From Undaria pinnatifida (taxonomy: Eukaryota; Sar; Phaeophyceae; Laminariales; Alariaceae), in contig JABAKD010000030.1 of assembly GCA_012845835.1 (NCBI GenBank), positions 15,703,210 through 15,767,209 of the forward strand: a stretch of 64,000 nucleotides of DNA, in the 5' to 3' direction. Below, in pieces: positions 35,315-46,690 of this stretch. The position numbers and the translations under genes are program-made. Below the pieces are notes generated by a model. The model saw only the letters and a list, made by a program, of their open reading frames with translations. It searched no databases and was not told where the DNA came from. Each line of letters opens with the position of its first letter. Positions within the stretch are counted from its first letter, which is position 1.

Positions 35315-35709
35315 AAATAGGCAGTATGTACATAGCCTATTGAGTCAATGCTTCGTAAGTTGCGGTTAAACTAATTACATCGCATTATAAGTAACGGGAT
35401 ATTTAGGAGTTCTTTCAGCAGTTCTTGTAGCCGACGAGTTGCAGCGACAAGCCGTCAATAGACGTTGCTGTAACAGGCCATCAATATTGAGGATCTGGAG
35501 TGTTTGCACACTCTCCACGTTTACTTGTCGAACTGCATCTGAACTTATCACAGTTCATCGTCCTAAGCCTTTGTTGCCCTCAAGCGGCCTTTTTCAAGAA
35601 TCATCCATCTTCACATCCTCGACACACAGCGTGTCTGCTCAATCAGCATAACAACTGACAGCGCCAATCCTTGCGGCCTACGGCAGGAGTATAATCGAAT
35701 ATTCTCAAC
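35315..35709 (+). repeat. 5' LTR of copia element
   Basis: Begins AAATAGGCAGTATGTACATA and ends ATATTCTCAAC. Aligned by eye along its full length with 40204-40599. The sequence right after it, GGTTATAAGCCTCGGAC, takes the primer-binding-site position, but I could not assign the tRNA. Confidence 0.9.
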
Positions 35710-37207
35710 AGGTTATAAGCCTCGGACACGCCACGCAGGACTGCGCAATCCTGAAGAAGGAACACCGGCGTGGGCCCAATCCGGGGCTCAGCAACATCAG
35801 CGAAAACAGCACTTTCCTCGCCACGGAAAAGCAGGATGAGGAGGCGCGAGGAGAGGGCGAGATAGAAATCAGTGGTGCTCTTTGCATAAGAGTACTACGC
35901 ATAGCGATGCGGACTGCCGCACCCAGCATGGTGTCGGCAATGCAATTGTGTCGGCAGTGCAAATGCCAGTAACGCCAACTATGCCGCTAAATGCATGGAC
36001 AACCCGATCTCGTTCACCGTAGTGGAAGCGCCGACGGAGCAGGAAGCATTTTGGCCATTTGGCCCCACGCATGAACCCGTCGACACCAGCGGGCTGTTCG
36101 AATCTTTCGGCGGCGTCAGCGGAGAAGATACTGACGATTCGCTCTTCATGGTCGAGGAAGAACCGGCCCAGCAACTGGGATTCCGAGAGCACATCGTCGG
36201 GGGGTTGACGGCTATGGCCCGTGCTATGATGGTGGCTATTTTCCACTATCTGTGGCTCTCGTTTGGCAACTCACTTTATGCCCGCATGATCAAGAATACC
36301 TATGGACAGCACAAAGTCTTTTGGGGGCAGCACCAGTACGGGAGACGGGTCGGCTCTCACGATCGGTCCCACCGCGAGGCCGCGGACAGACTTCAGCAAC
36401 GACTCCGTAAATGTGCTGATGGGCAGTGGCCCATTGGGGGATTATTTCGACGACGCCATCATACCCGGAATTCGGGACAGACTGGAAGCGTACAAAGTCT
36501 TGGACGTGCCACGAAAAATCTCAACCGCCGGCGGGGGGGCGAATGAATGGCACTGCGCAGGGAGTGCTCCGAGGCCACGTCGTCGACGACAACGGAGTGC
36601 GACGGTTGATTCAAATTTCGTGTCTGACTGGGCCTGGCATAGGGCGTAACCCGTTCTCTGTCAAGCAAGCTGTGCGTAACAGTGTGGTGTCTATCTTTGA
36701 CATGACTAACTCAAGGCCGGAAACACACAACCACACATTTCCGCTCCAACAGCTGGGGCGCGATCTTTTTTATTTCTTGCTGGACCTCGCCGGCGATGGC
36801 AACGGGTCGGAGCTGGCAATGCAGGCTGCGGCAAACGCCAACATGTGGCATCCGCGACTAGGACACCTCAACCGCAAGAGCTTAAGCCTTCCTAAAAACC
36901 TTTGTAACAACGGGGTGAGTTTCGACAGACCTGTGACTGCGATTTGTGAACCGTGGGCAAGAGTCACCAGCTGTCTCATCCCAAGATCGCCAATCACAAG
37001 GTTAAACTCCCTTTCCATCTCGTTTTCGCAGATTTGATGGAACCTTTAACCCCAGAGGCCCTCGGGGGCTACGAGTATATCACAAATATTTCCGAAGAGT
37101 ACACCAAGTGGACCGAGCCATATTTGCTGAAGCCCAAGCACGACGATCTCAGCTCATTTCACGTATTCGTACAATCTGTGGTGATTCCAAGTAGTTTTCG
37201 CGTGTAG
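35710..37207 (+). pseudogene. Copia gag/protease/GAG-pre-integrase/integrase N-terminal part
   Basis: A gag-like stretch with no visible zinc knuckle runs from about 35995. The protease region (frame 36302-36649) ends in GDYFDDAIIPGIRDRLEAYK, with the expected DSGA active site degraded to MGSGPLG. The GAG-pre-integrase block is recognisable at HPRLGHLNRKSL. The integrase core begins with LVFADLMEPLTPEALGGYEY (first catalytic Asp). Several frame changes occur between 36300 and 37040. Confidence 0.8.
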
Positions 37208-38758
37208 CGGTTGAGGGTGGACAAAGGAGGTGAATTCATCTGCAAGGACTTCCAGGACTACAGCCTTCAAACGGGGGTGTAGCTCGACTACGCCAGCACC
37301 AACATGCCGCAGCAAAAAAAGCATGTTCGAACGCGTTAGAAGAACTCTTGGGGCAATGGTTTGGTGTATGCATGCCGACAGCCGACTGCCCAAGTTTCTG
37401 TGGGGAGAATTGATGTTCACTTCGGCGTTTCTGGGCAACAAGGCGCCGTACTCTGCGATCGGCATGCAGTCTCCGTACAAAATGCTATACGGAGCGGAGC
37501 CGGATCTGAGACTTCTTCGAATCATCGGTGCCCGGGCCTTCGTGCATGCTGAGACGTACTCCAAAACGCTTGAACATAAGGCGGTGAAAGGACGACTGGT
37601 TGGGTACAGCAACAACAGCAAGAGCCATCGAGTGTACAACCCGGCAGCCCGGCCAATTATGGAGAGCCGGAAGGCCATCTTCATCGATACACCACCGCGC
37701 CTATTCCCGTCACCGTTGGAAGAAACTTCGCAGCAGGTTTATCCGCCAAGAAACGGTATGGACGACCACAACTACGTCACAGACGACGACCTTCTAGGCG
37801 ATCTTCGCGATATCACGTCCGTGTTGGAACCGACTCCCGGTGCTTTTGCTGATCACATCGCCGTGGGCGGGCTCCCAGACAATCCACAGGTGGCTGAGCT
37901 CTTGGAGCGCATACGCAAGGTCACTAAGAGGGACACGCTGGACGGAGGAGCTGCAGGACCACCGCAAGAAGGGACGGCGCTCGTGGGAACGCCTACAGAT
38001 GGAGATTCGCAGGATGTTGTCCTCGAACCACAGGAGCAGGCGGTGTCACCCGCGGGAGCGTCCCTGGAAACACCACTGGCTGGATCACAGCCGCTTCAAC
38101 GGCGGGGGCATTCGCGTCCAGAAGCAACCCCTGCGGTTACGCGTGCCGGCACTGGAGCGAAATCGTTTGCGAGGCGTGACGCTCACAACAATTCAGGTTC
38201 TGCTCACCTAGCGGCGATCGCCACCGGGCCCGCGCTGTCTAAGCTCCGAGGGCTAAGGCTCTATACCAAGGAAACCCTGCCGGTTGTCGCGCATGAGACG
38301 TATGGAGCAGATTACAATCTGGAGTGTTGGCAGCTAGACTACAACACCGCGTTTCTGAACGCCAATGTCACAGAGGAAGTTCTCGTCAAGATGGCACACC
38401 CGGATACGAGCAATTCAACAAAAATGGAGTCCCGCTGGTAATGAGGCTTTTGAAAAGCCAATGCGGCATCCGCCAGAACCCGGCTAAGTGATGGGACACG
38501 ATTGACAAACGTCTGGTGGAAATTGGCTTTAAAACTCTCAAGTCGGACCCGTGCGTCTACACCTACTCGGAGTGCGGCGCCATTTATTATATCCTGACCC
38601 TGTATGTCGACGACGTTCTCTTGCTCAGAAAATAAGTCCTGGTGCTAAGGCGGATCAAGCACGAGCTCATGAGTCGTTTCTTAACGACGGACATGGGCGG
38701 TGTGTCACTCGTGCTCGGGATGGGTGTTACCCGTGACCGCGAGAAGGAGGCGGTGACC
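37208..38758 (+). pseudogene. Copia integrase C-terminal part and reverse transcriptase
   Basis: After a stop near 37205 the second integrase Asp is in VDKGGEFICKDFQDY. The Glu is in SMFERVRRTLGAMVW. The integrase continues in an unbroken frame from 37230 to 38441 through KFLWGELMFTSAFLGNKAPY and a variable linker to the reverse transcriptase motif LECWQLDYNTAFLNANVTEE. The catalytic box YVDDVLLL is kept at about 38606-38629, followed by a stop. The palm region between 38441 and 38540 is frameshifted. Confidence 0.85.
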
Positions 38759-39006
38759 GACGCGTGCTACGATAGAGGTACCCCTTTTCGTGCGAAACGG
38801 TTTCTGAATGACGGGGCTCCTTAACCCAAAGTCGTCGGAAATACGCCATTTTTTTTGCGTGCTTCTCGTTGTGTGCCCAGGCCGTGGTATTTTTTCATCC
38901 GGTAGCAGTGTTATTTTTCTCCAAATCAGTTTTTGGGAGAGGTCTTAAGCTTCCAAATCAAGGAACCTCAGAAAAAAATGGTGCACCTCTATCGTAGCAC
39001 GCGTCC
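38759..39006. mobile_element. MITE nested in copia RT-RNase H region
   Basis: The left end GACGCGTGCTACGATAGAGG and right end CCTCTATCGTAGCACGCGTC are perfect inverted repeats of at least 20 bp. Host reading resumes directly after it, with ACC on both sides as a likely 3 bp target duplication. The interior is AT-rich and non-coding. The core CTACGATAG inside the terminal repeat is shared with the MITEs at 14.1, 61.5 and 63.1 kb (10.75 kb has CTACGGTAG). Confidence 0.85.
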
Positions 39007-39810
39007 ACCATCACCCAGGAGAAATACACCAAGTCCTTGCTGGAGCGGTACGGCATAGCAAGCTGCAGTTCAACGTACACGCCTGGTGTGGGAAAAGAGC
39101 TGTCGCTGGACCAGCCGGAGGAGAGGCTTCTAAGTAAGGAGGAGAAACAGCGTTTCTAGGCCATCACGGGCGGCGTAATGTACCCTGGACGGGTGACTCG
39201 TTGTGACATCTTATACGCCGTCAACAAACAGGCAAGAGCGATGTCTAAACCGTCGAAAGCTCACATGGCAGCAGCCAAACATCTACTTCGCTCCTTGGCC
39301 GGAACGGTGGATTTCGCCATCACGTACAGGCAAAGTGGCTTCAAGTTGACTGCATTTTCCGATGCAAACTGGGGCAACAACCCGGACAACGGCAAGTCTG
39401 TGTCCTCACGTATTGTCTCCCTGGCGAACGCCCCGGTTAGCTTCAAGGTGGGGCTGCAAGGGCTGACAGCGTAATCCACTATGGAGGCAGAACTCGTGGC
39501 CGCAACGCTAGCGATAAAGGAGGCGGTGCTCTGCTCTAATGTGATGAAGGAACTGGGATTCGGCATGCCCTTCAACAGCGTACCACTATATATCGACAAC
39601 ACCTCGGCTCTGCACGTCGCCTGAAATCGGAGCTACAGTTCGCGAGTTAAGCACGTGGCTCTACGGTACTTTTTCATCCAGGAGCTAGTCAAGGGGGGCA
39701 GAATCACCGGCAGATATGTGGAGACAGCTGACATTGGCACCAAAGATCTCAGCAAGCAAAGGCGGCGCTATCTCCTCAAGTTGATCCGCGAATTTAGGGC
39801 CTGCAACTGA
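39007..39810 (+). pseudogene. Copia RT C-terminal part and RNase H
   Basis: Picks up after the MITE with EKYTKSLLERYGIASC, then TRCDILYAVNKQARAMSKPS. The RNase H core follows, with FSDANWGNNPDNGKS (catalytic Asp), then STMEAELVAATLAIKEAV (Glu after an in-frame stop) and PLYIDNTSALHVA (Asp). It ends with DIGTKDLSKQRRRYLLK and a stop near 39810. Single-base stops interrupt the frame at 39159, 39474 and 39623. Confidence 0.88.
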
Positions 39811-40203
39811 AACGTTTAGACGACCAAACCGTAGCAGTTCCTTTGTCGTTATTTATCTTTACTTTCTAGTCTATTACGCGTGAATGAGGGAGTTACACTG
39901 CACAAGCTATATGGTTTTGTTAACATTATCAGCGTTCTAGTGAAGTAGCGTTGATTTCAACAAATGTTGGTGGTCGTTACCCATGATCTGTACCTATAGT
40001 AATGTTTCTATCGCTTCCAACAAGTGCTGATGGTCGTAATCCATGATCGGTGCTAAATTAATGCAAATGTTTTTATCGCTTCCTACATACACGACTTTAA
40101 TTGATGGTGATCGTTAGCCATGATCCGGATGTTAGTCATGTTTTATCGCCCTGGGCTACTCATCGTTTATGCATTGCGACTTGCGTTGAGGGGGAGTACT
40201 AAT
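39811..40203 (+). repeat. Copia 3' untranslated region with short tandem repeats
   Basis: Three diverged units of about 65 bp, each containing a form of TTGGTGGTCGTTACCCATGA, near 39965, 40025 and 40105. A polypurine tract (GTTGAGGGGGAG, about 40183-40195) lies just before the 3' LTR. Confidence 0.7.
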
Positions 40204-40599
40204 AAATAGGCAGTATGTACATAGCCTATTAAGTCTATGCTTCGTAAGTTGCGGTTGAACTAATCACACCGCATTATAAGTAACGGGATATTTAGGAGCC
40301 CTTTCAGCAGTTCTTGTAGCCGACGAGTTGCAGCGACAAGCCGTCAATAGACGTTGCCGTAAGAAGCCATCAATATCGAGGAACTGGATTGTTTGCACAC
40401 TCTTCACATTCATTCGTCGAACTGCATCTGAACTTATCACAGTTCATCGTCCTAAGCCTTTGTTGCCCTCAAGCGGCCTTTTTCAAGAGTCATCCATTCT
40501 TCACATCCTCGACACACAGCGTGTCTGCTCAGTCAGCTTAACAACTGACAGCGCCAATCTTTGCGGCCTACTGCAGGGGTATCATCGAATATGCTCAAC
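40204..40599 (+). repeat. 3' LTR of copia element
   Basis: Matches 35315-35709 along its whole length; most differences are transitions and one is a 1 bp indel. It ends ATATGCTCAAC. Confidence 0.9.
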
Positions 40600-40779
40600 C
40601 AAAAATTGTTCCGTCAGATACATGTACGAGAAAAAAAACGGGGAGGGTGTCATAGATGTTTCAGAGTTATATGCTACAAACACTGAGAGCTATATCAAAA
40701 CAACTATCCTCCCATCCACCGCATAGTTCTTCTTGGAAATATTGGGCATCTGCATTTAACACGCAGGTAGAATATTAAT

Positions 40780-41560
40780 ATGCTGCTTGCATCCAGATCA
40801 CCGTCTCTCCCCTCCCAACCCCCCCACCCACCATACCCCCCCCCCCCCCCCCGCCGCCCCACCGAAAAATCACCCCCCCCCCCATGTGATTGCAGGGAAC
40901 CCTCTTGTTGGTCGCCGGGCACGTACCACACGGACGACACCTTCCAACTACGTACGAACGACACTGCTCTTCGGAGCACACGCCTCGTCTCGGCTTTTGA
41001 TCGCATCAGTTCCCCGCCAGCTGTGTCACATAGACCACTCCGCAGCAGAACTGCCCAATCCCCACCCATCAGACTTGTTTGCTCCGCGCTCAGCCAGCAT
41101 GTTGCGCTGCACATCTCCGCGAGCTGCTAGCACAAGCCCCAAGATCGCCCGTCGATCTGTACTTTTTGTTTGCGCTTCGGGGCTGAGGCATATGGACGAC
41201 GCGCCACGAACAAGCATCCTGGAATCAACCCTTCGAAGGACCAGCGACGTGGACTTCGCTTGCTGAAAGAGCCCATCGCCCTGCAAACACCTTTGCTGGC
41301 GGAGCCAGACCGACCTTCGCGGGACCCCCTTGGACTGCGGGCACCGTGCTCTAGGGGTTCATGTCGGGGCTTCTTCATTCAGGTCCTCCCTGGGAAGGAA
41401 CAGGCAGTGCTCGTGAAATGTTTGGGCTTTCTCGTTTGGCGATTTTTTCCAGTACACGCGTTATCGTATGGGTTTCAGTACATACGTCGATCCGTCTTGC
41501 GCGTTGGACAAACTGCTGTGCTCCCTTTCTGATGAAAATAGTACAGCTACTAATTTGACG
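40780..41560 (-). repeat. Interspersed repeat D, copy 1
   Basis: The reverse complement shares an ordered series of matches with 54500-55330, including CATGCTGGCTGAGCGC, GAGCAAACAAGTCTG, GTCGTCCGTGTG and GGCGACCAACA, and an outer block with TACTGAAACCCATA and GTGTACTGGAAAAAA. There is no recognisable protein. C runs occur at 40820-40882. It may be an unclassified transposon. Confidence 0.6.
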
Positions 41561-41974
41561 CAACCCGGACCCCTCCCCAATATTTCGCGACCAACAGCGT
41601 TCCACTGCATCACGTAGCTTCAACCACCATCATCTTCGCAGCGCTACCAACTGCAGTGCAGCTAAATGGCCTCGCTGTCAATACATACATGCCATATACC
41701 GCCGGATTCTTTGCTGTAGAAGTTACTGTACAGCAGCCGAGCCACCTACTTTGCTCCTGCCCACCCACCACATAGCTCGACCGTTTACTGCCCCAGCGTC
41801 CACAGTTACAGCATTGCAGCTCTAACACCCTCCGCTGCTGTGCGAGTGCGCCTTGCAAGTTCGATTCGAGACGTTTTTTGTCTTGGCCCCCCCGTGACTT
41901 GAACTTGAATTTAGTGAACGCTGAAACTCTGTGCTGGCTTTTTTGGGCAAGGCTGTCGGCGTGCGCGATGCCCT
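41561..41974. other. No gene recognised
   Basis: A spacer between repeat D and a partial modular repeat. Frames on both strands are short and without domains. Confidence 0.35.
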
Positions 41975-42100
41975 ATCGCCGACCTATATCCTTAATGAAG
42001 ACACACAACTCGTAATGCGCGCGATCGGAGTATCACACACAGCTTGCAAAGATGAGTTTCGACGAAATCTTCGATCTCACAGCTGGAGTGTATTTTAATT
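41975..42100 (-). repeat. Modular interspersed repeat, 5' part, minus strand
   Basis: The reverse complement reads AAAATACACTCCAGCTGTGA, GAAACTCATCTTTGCAAGCT, TTCATTAAGGATATAGGTCG and then diverges. This is the only inverted copy of this family in the window. Confidence 0.8.
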
Positions 42101-42109
42101 TTTATAATA

Positions 42110-44060
42110 TTCCACCATTCATAGGTACGCGGGGGCTAATACCACTTTCTGTACTGGCACAGCTGCGATAGTGCGGCACTCTGCACTGCTGTCGGCGTAC
42201 TGTCACTTCATAGTGCGGTCGGTGTGGGTGCGGAATTGTTTCAGCTGTCCAGGCGTTAGGCCGTCTTCCTACTGCGGTACATGTGCTGCCGCCCTTCCAC
42301 AATAATGCTAGGATAGTGCTGCAATTTTGTTTTGCAGCTGTCACGACGGATACTGTCCGTTGTTTACAGTTGGCGGAGACGCTGAGCACTATACTTTGGC
42401 GCAAACGCTGCCTTTCTGCTGCTGTTAGTACATGTGCTGCCGTTCACGATGCTGCTAGGGTTTATGCTGACATTTTTTTTCTCTGCACATGATCGGACAG
42501 CTACTGCCCGTCACAGAGCGTTTACTACAGTTCGCGGAGATACTGCACTTTACAGCTTTTAATATAGTGCAAGTGGAGATCAGCCCGTTTGATGCGGTAC
42601 TTGGGGGCAAACAGCCTTTTTTTTTTTTTTTCTCACACTTTTTCTTTCCAGCTTCTGGACAAGCCGTGGTCACGGGTGTCGTCCCTTTCTTCCCCCCGGT
42701 TCTTGCCTTCAATTTTTATCGCGCATAGGGTTCAGCAATCCCACTGCTCGTCGACTATTCTTTCTATTGGGCTGCGGGCGTGCACACCTTTTCTACAGCT
42801 GGTCTTGATAAAATACCACCTTTTTTAAGGCGGTTGGTGTAGTTGTCACCCGTGGTCACAGGAGCAATCTAGCAGCAATCAGCACTACTGTAGGCTCGAC
42901 CGTCCCTCTATAGTGCGGTCGGTGGGGGAAATGCCTTGTTCGGACGCTATACTACCCATCTTGGTGCGGTTGGAATTGCCGTTACCTGTTACCACAGCAG
43001 CGATACTACAGCAATCAACACTACTGTAGGCGCGATCATCCCCCTATAGTGCTTACGATAGCGAAACCACCTTGCTCGGAGGTTATACTGCCCGTTTTCG
43101 TGCGGTTGGTATTGTCGGTACCTATGGGCACAGCAACGGTAATGCAGCGAGCAGCACTACTGTAGGCGCGACCGTCCCCCTATAGTGCGGTCGGTGGGGA
43201 AACTACTTTGTTTGAACGTTGTACTGACCTTAACCTCTGGTTGGCACATGTACAACCCTCTACTGTGCTACCCCCCTCTACACTACTGTTGGTTGGGGCG
43301 GATGCTGCCCGCTTTGTTTTATACGGTTGGCGGCGCGATCCTCAACTGTGCTACCGCCCCCCACAGAACTGTTGGGGCGGATGCTGCCCGTTTTGGTTTT
43401 CATACGGCTGGTTGCGCAATCCTCTACTGTGCAACCCCCCCTACACTACTGTTGCGCGGCCTTTCACTGTGCTACCCCCCTACACTGCACCTAGGTTAAA
43501 TGCTGCTTCTTTTGGTGCGACGAGCGTCAGCGTGTAGACCCTTCACTGTGCTACCCCGTACACTACACCTAGGATAAATGCTGCCTGTTTTGGTGCGATG
43601 AGCGTCGGCGTGCTGGGCGAACCTTTACTGTGCTTCCCCCCTACACTGCGCACGGGATGGACGCTGCCTGTTTTGGTGCGATGGGCGTGGGCTTCTTGTG
43701 CAACCCTTTACTGCGCTACCCCCCCCTGCACTGTACCTTGGTTAAATGTTGCCTTTTTTGGTGCAATGGGCGTGGGCGTTTTGGGCGACGCTTTACTGTG
43801 CTACCCCCCTCGCCTAGGTGAAATGCTGCCTGTTTAAGTGCGATGGGTGCAGACGTACCTTTTACTGTGTTGCACACCCTGCACTGCGGTTAGGGTCAGT
43901 GCTGCCTATTTTTGGCCGCTTTTACTGCGGTCTGTGCGGGCGTTTCCCGTATGACCCTACGGTCAGACTGGGCGCTGCTCTTATGTGGCGGTTTGGTGAA
44001 TGGCACCCTTCTTACCGCTGTCCTCCTTTTATACGGCTAGTTGGCGTGGCTGCTACCATC
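42110..44060. repeat. Degenerate satellite array
   Basis: A left part (about 42.8-43.2 kb) has units of about 130-140 bp with CACTACTGTAGGCGCGACCG and CCCTATAGTGCGGTCGGTGG. A right part (43.25-43.9 kb) has units of about 95-105 bp with TTTACTGTGCTACCCCCCTA, AAATGCTGCCTGTTTTGGTG and CGATGGGCGTGGGCG. Weaker versions reach 42.1 and 44.05 kb. Frames seen on the plus strand are translations of these repeats. Confidence 0.8.
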
Positions 44061-44655
44061 ACTGATGCTGGACGGAGTCGAGGCCCATATCTTCCTGTTT
44101 GGTGAAACACAGTATACCTCTACTTGCAGCAAGGACACAACAACAATATATCTGCCTCCATAGCTTCTTTACGCGTCGTTCCCATCCCACCACCTTCCTC
44201 CACCCCCCCTCCTTCCGCTGCCCTCCCTACAGACAGCAAGCAACAATATGTTTATCAGTGAGGAAGCGGGCTACTCGGGGCAGGCCGAGGTCTTCCACGC
44301 GCCCCAACCTGGATGCCCACGAGACAGGGAGAGCTCGCTTGAGATCCTGCGACTCGAGACGGGGGGAATCACCGGAGGCGGGTTCCGGTGACGAGACAGA
44401 AGACGGACCACCATACCTTCACCCGGACCCACCAACCCAGAGGGTCGACTCGCCGGTTCGCGCTGAGAACAAGACGGACCAACCTTCACCGGACTCCGGG
44501 GCGTCTCGACGCCAGCTTTCACCAGCCCCGGGGGAGCGCCGCCAGCTGCCCCCCCCCCGCTCTCGACAGGGCACCACCGCGGGCACCTGGGCTCTCCGTA
44601 CTCGTCAGAGCGCCACCCCCAGGGCATCCTGGACCTGGGCGCACATGCCGGCCCC

Positions 44656-46036
44656 TTGGACTTGGCATATGCGACAGCGCGGGCCCAGCGGGCGCTCGAC
44701 GACGCTAACCAGATGATTTTCCGTCGTGAAGCACGCCGACGTCGGTTTGACGAAGATATCGAGCAGGCGAAGACCGCTGCGCGGGAGGCGTCTCTGGTAG
44801 TGGAGAGGGCGCAACAAGCTCTCGCTCAATCAGTTGCGTCGGCTGCGGCAAGAACTACCGCGCCCCCCTCGCTTTTGACGCGCCCGCAGGGCGTCGCATC
44901 CCAGCGACCCCGACCCTAGGACGCCGCCTTTTTCAAGAGCAGCGTCGCGTGCATGGCGTCTGCACCGAGGGTAGAGTTCTCCCCAGCGTTGGCGCCCGCG
45001 GTGGTGGAAACAGCCTCCGCCCTCCTCACGTCAGAGAGGCCGGCGTTGTGGCAAGTGGACGCCCTTTCAGCGGAAGCGGCCTGGACTCGCGTGTATGGTA
45101 CGCCCTATACCTGACAGACGAGAGCCGCCCCGACCCTTGCCCTTGTCAAGGCCCGAATGATGGCCCACGACGAGGCCCCCGACCCCGTCTTCTGGCCGAA
45201 CCCCGGAGGAAACGTTGGCGGAACACAACCGGGGGAAACAGCGACGCAGCGGCAGTCGCGACCGCGGGGACCGCAACCGTGGGGGTGGCAGCAAAAGTGG
45301 TGGGGGTGGCGACCACCACCACCGCCGCGGGGATGACAGCGGTGGTGGAGGCGGGGGAGGCGCATCGGGTGCTGGTGTGGCCGAGGCCTCCGCCGAGGGG
45401 GCAACTTTGGTCCAACAAACGGGGCAGTTGGCCGTAGCTCTGGCGGAGGCAACGGAGGGCGGAGGAACGGCGGTGGGGCAGAGGGCGCCGCCGAGGTGGC
45501 AATTTTGGTCCAACAACCGGGGCAGTTGGTCGCAGCTCTGGCGGAGGCAACGGAGGGCGGAGAAACGGCGCGAGAGGACGTTCAGCGTGGGACGGCTCGT
45601 CAACCTCCTCCCGATCGTCTTCGTTCTCGAGCACGGACGACCACCGCGAGGTGGCCGTGGTAGCAGGCAAGAGGTGTCGAGAGTCATGGCAGGAGGAGCA
45701 TCTGGGCCTGAGGCTTTTACCCTCCTGGTGCGTTTGCTGATGACGCACTTCGGCGGGGTGGACACGGAGGAGGGCTACACTAAGTTGCACACTTTTGAAA
45801 TATGTAACGGCATGCCTTTTTCTGATTTCAGTCGGGAGTTTCGCGTACTTGTGCCGACCGCTACGGGGACTGAGCGTGTTTTGTTTCTGGGGATGGATGT
45901 GGTGTTGGAGATGGTTCGGGTGGCGGTAAATGAGCAATTCTCGGCTCTCATGCCTGCGTTGTACCCTTATTCGAAGGCAACGAACCCGCGGCCATACGCC
46001 TCGTTGGATGCTATATGGCGGGCGTTTAGTGACTAA
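44656..46036 (+). pseudogene. Gag-like remnant
   Basis: A short coiled-coil-like segment, Arg/Ala/Glu-rich (RREARRRRFDEDIEQAKTAA), lies at 44656-44919. A long Gly/Arg-rich, RGG-like low-complexity stretch follows at 45215-45400, two copies of a TLVQQTGQLAVALAEAT-type unit at 45400-45560, and then a globular block (FSDFSREFRVLVPTATG, then FLGMDVVLEMVRVAVNEQF and LDAIWRAFSD) that I take to be the capsid region. The assignment rests mainly on position upstream of a zinc knuckle and integrase, not on a confident family match. Confidence 0.5.
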
Positions 46037-46527
46037 GCGCATAATAAGACACCTGCCGTCAACGGCGAATATTTTTTTCTCTGCCTGTTTCTTCGACGGG
46101 AGAGCGGTGATCCGCCCCGTCGGGACCCCGACCCGCCGATCGTGGGCGCGGCCAGGGCCGAGTGCCCTCCCAGTCGCGTTCGTGGCAGACGGAATCGAGC
46201 CATCATTCAACTGTCATGCCCGTCGACGGTTCATCTGACCCTTGGCTTGGCCACAAATCGAACTGCTGGCCACTAGAAGAGCATCATTATGCAAAAGGTT
46301 TCGCCGTTATTGCCTTGTTTAAGACAGACGACCCTCCCCTTTGGAGCGGCCTCCTTCCATCTCGTGCTGATGCCCTCCGAGAAAATCGAGGGCTTTGCTC
46401 AACTGCCACGACGACAACCATTCCTTCAAGCACTTTTACGCATCTTTTCATTACTGCGAGTGGCTGCTTGAACCCTGAACTTGGCCAACTTGGCGACGAT
46501 GACGCACACCGACGTTAACAAACACGC

Positions 46528-46690
46528 ATGGCCTGCTATCGCCGAGACGATAAATCTTATCGCTCGAACAACAAGAAAAATCGTCGCCATCTTGTAGGTC
46601 AATCGCGAGGGTACGATAAATCTTATCGCTCGAACAACATGAAAAATCGTCGCCATTTTTTATGTCAATCGCGAGGGTACCACCAGGATT
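46528..46690 (+). repeat. 66 bp tandem duplication of a zinc-knuckle-like motif
   Basis: Two 66 bp units, 46549-46614 and 46615-46680, are nearly identical. An ATG-started frame at 46528 reads CYRRDDKSYRSNNK, which has exact CX2CX4HX4C spacing of a gag zinc knuckle, with Arg, Tyr and Lys at three of the four metal positions. The Arg and Tyr codons are single base steps from Cys and His. The second unit repeats DKSYRSNNMKNRRHF. This looks like a decayed and duplicated nucleocapsid knuckle. Confidence 0.5.

Larger units (their letters stand above)
35315..40599 (+). mobile_element. Ty1/copia LTR retrotransposon, decayed
   Basis: LTRs at 35315-35709 and 40204-40599 flank a 4.5 kb interior with copia order: protease, GAG-pre-integrase, integrase, reverse transcriptase and RNase H. 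I counted about 27 differences between the LTRs, so about 93% identity. A polypurine tract (TTGAGGGGGAG) precedes the 3' LTR by about 8 bases. No clear target-site duplication was found. Frameshifts, stops and a nested MITE (38759-39006) make it inactive. Confidence 0.9.

Noticed and set aside
43185-43837. Cys/Pro-rich proteins of about 100 residues
   Set aside because: All are translations of the tandem satellite in different frames.
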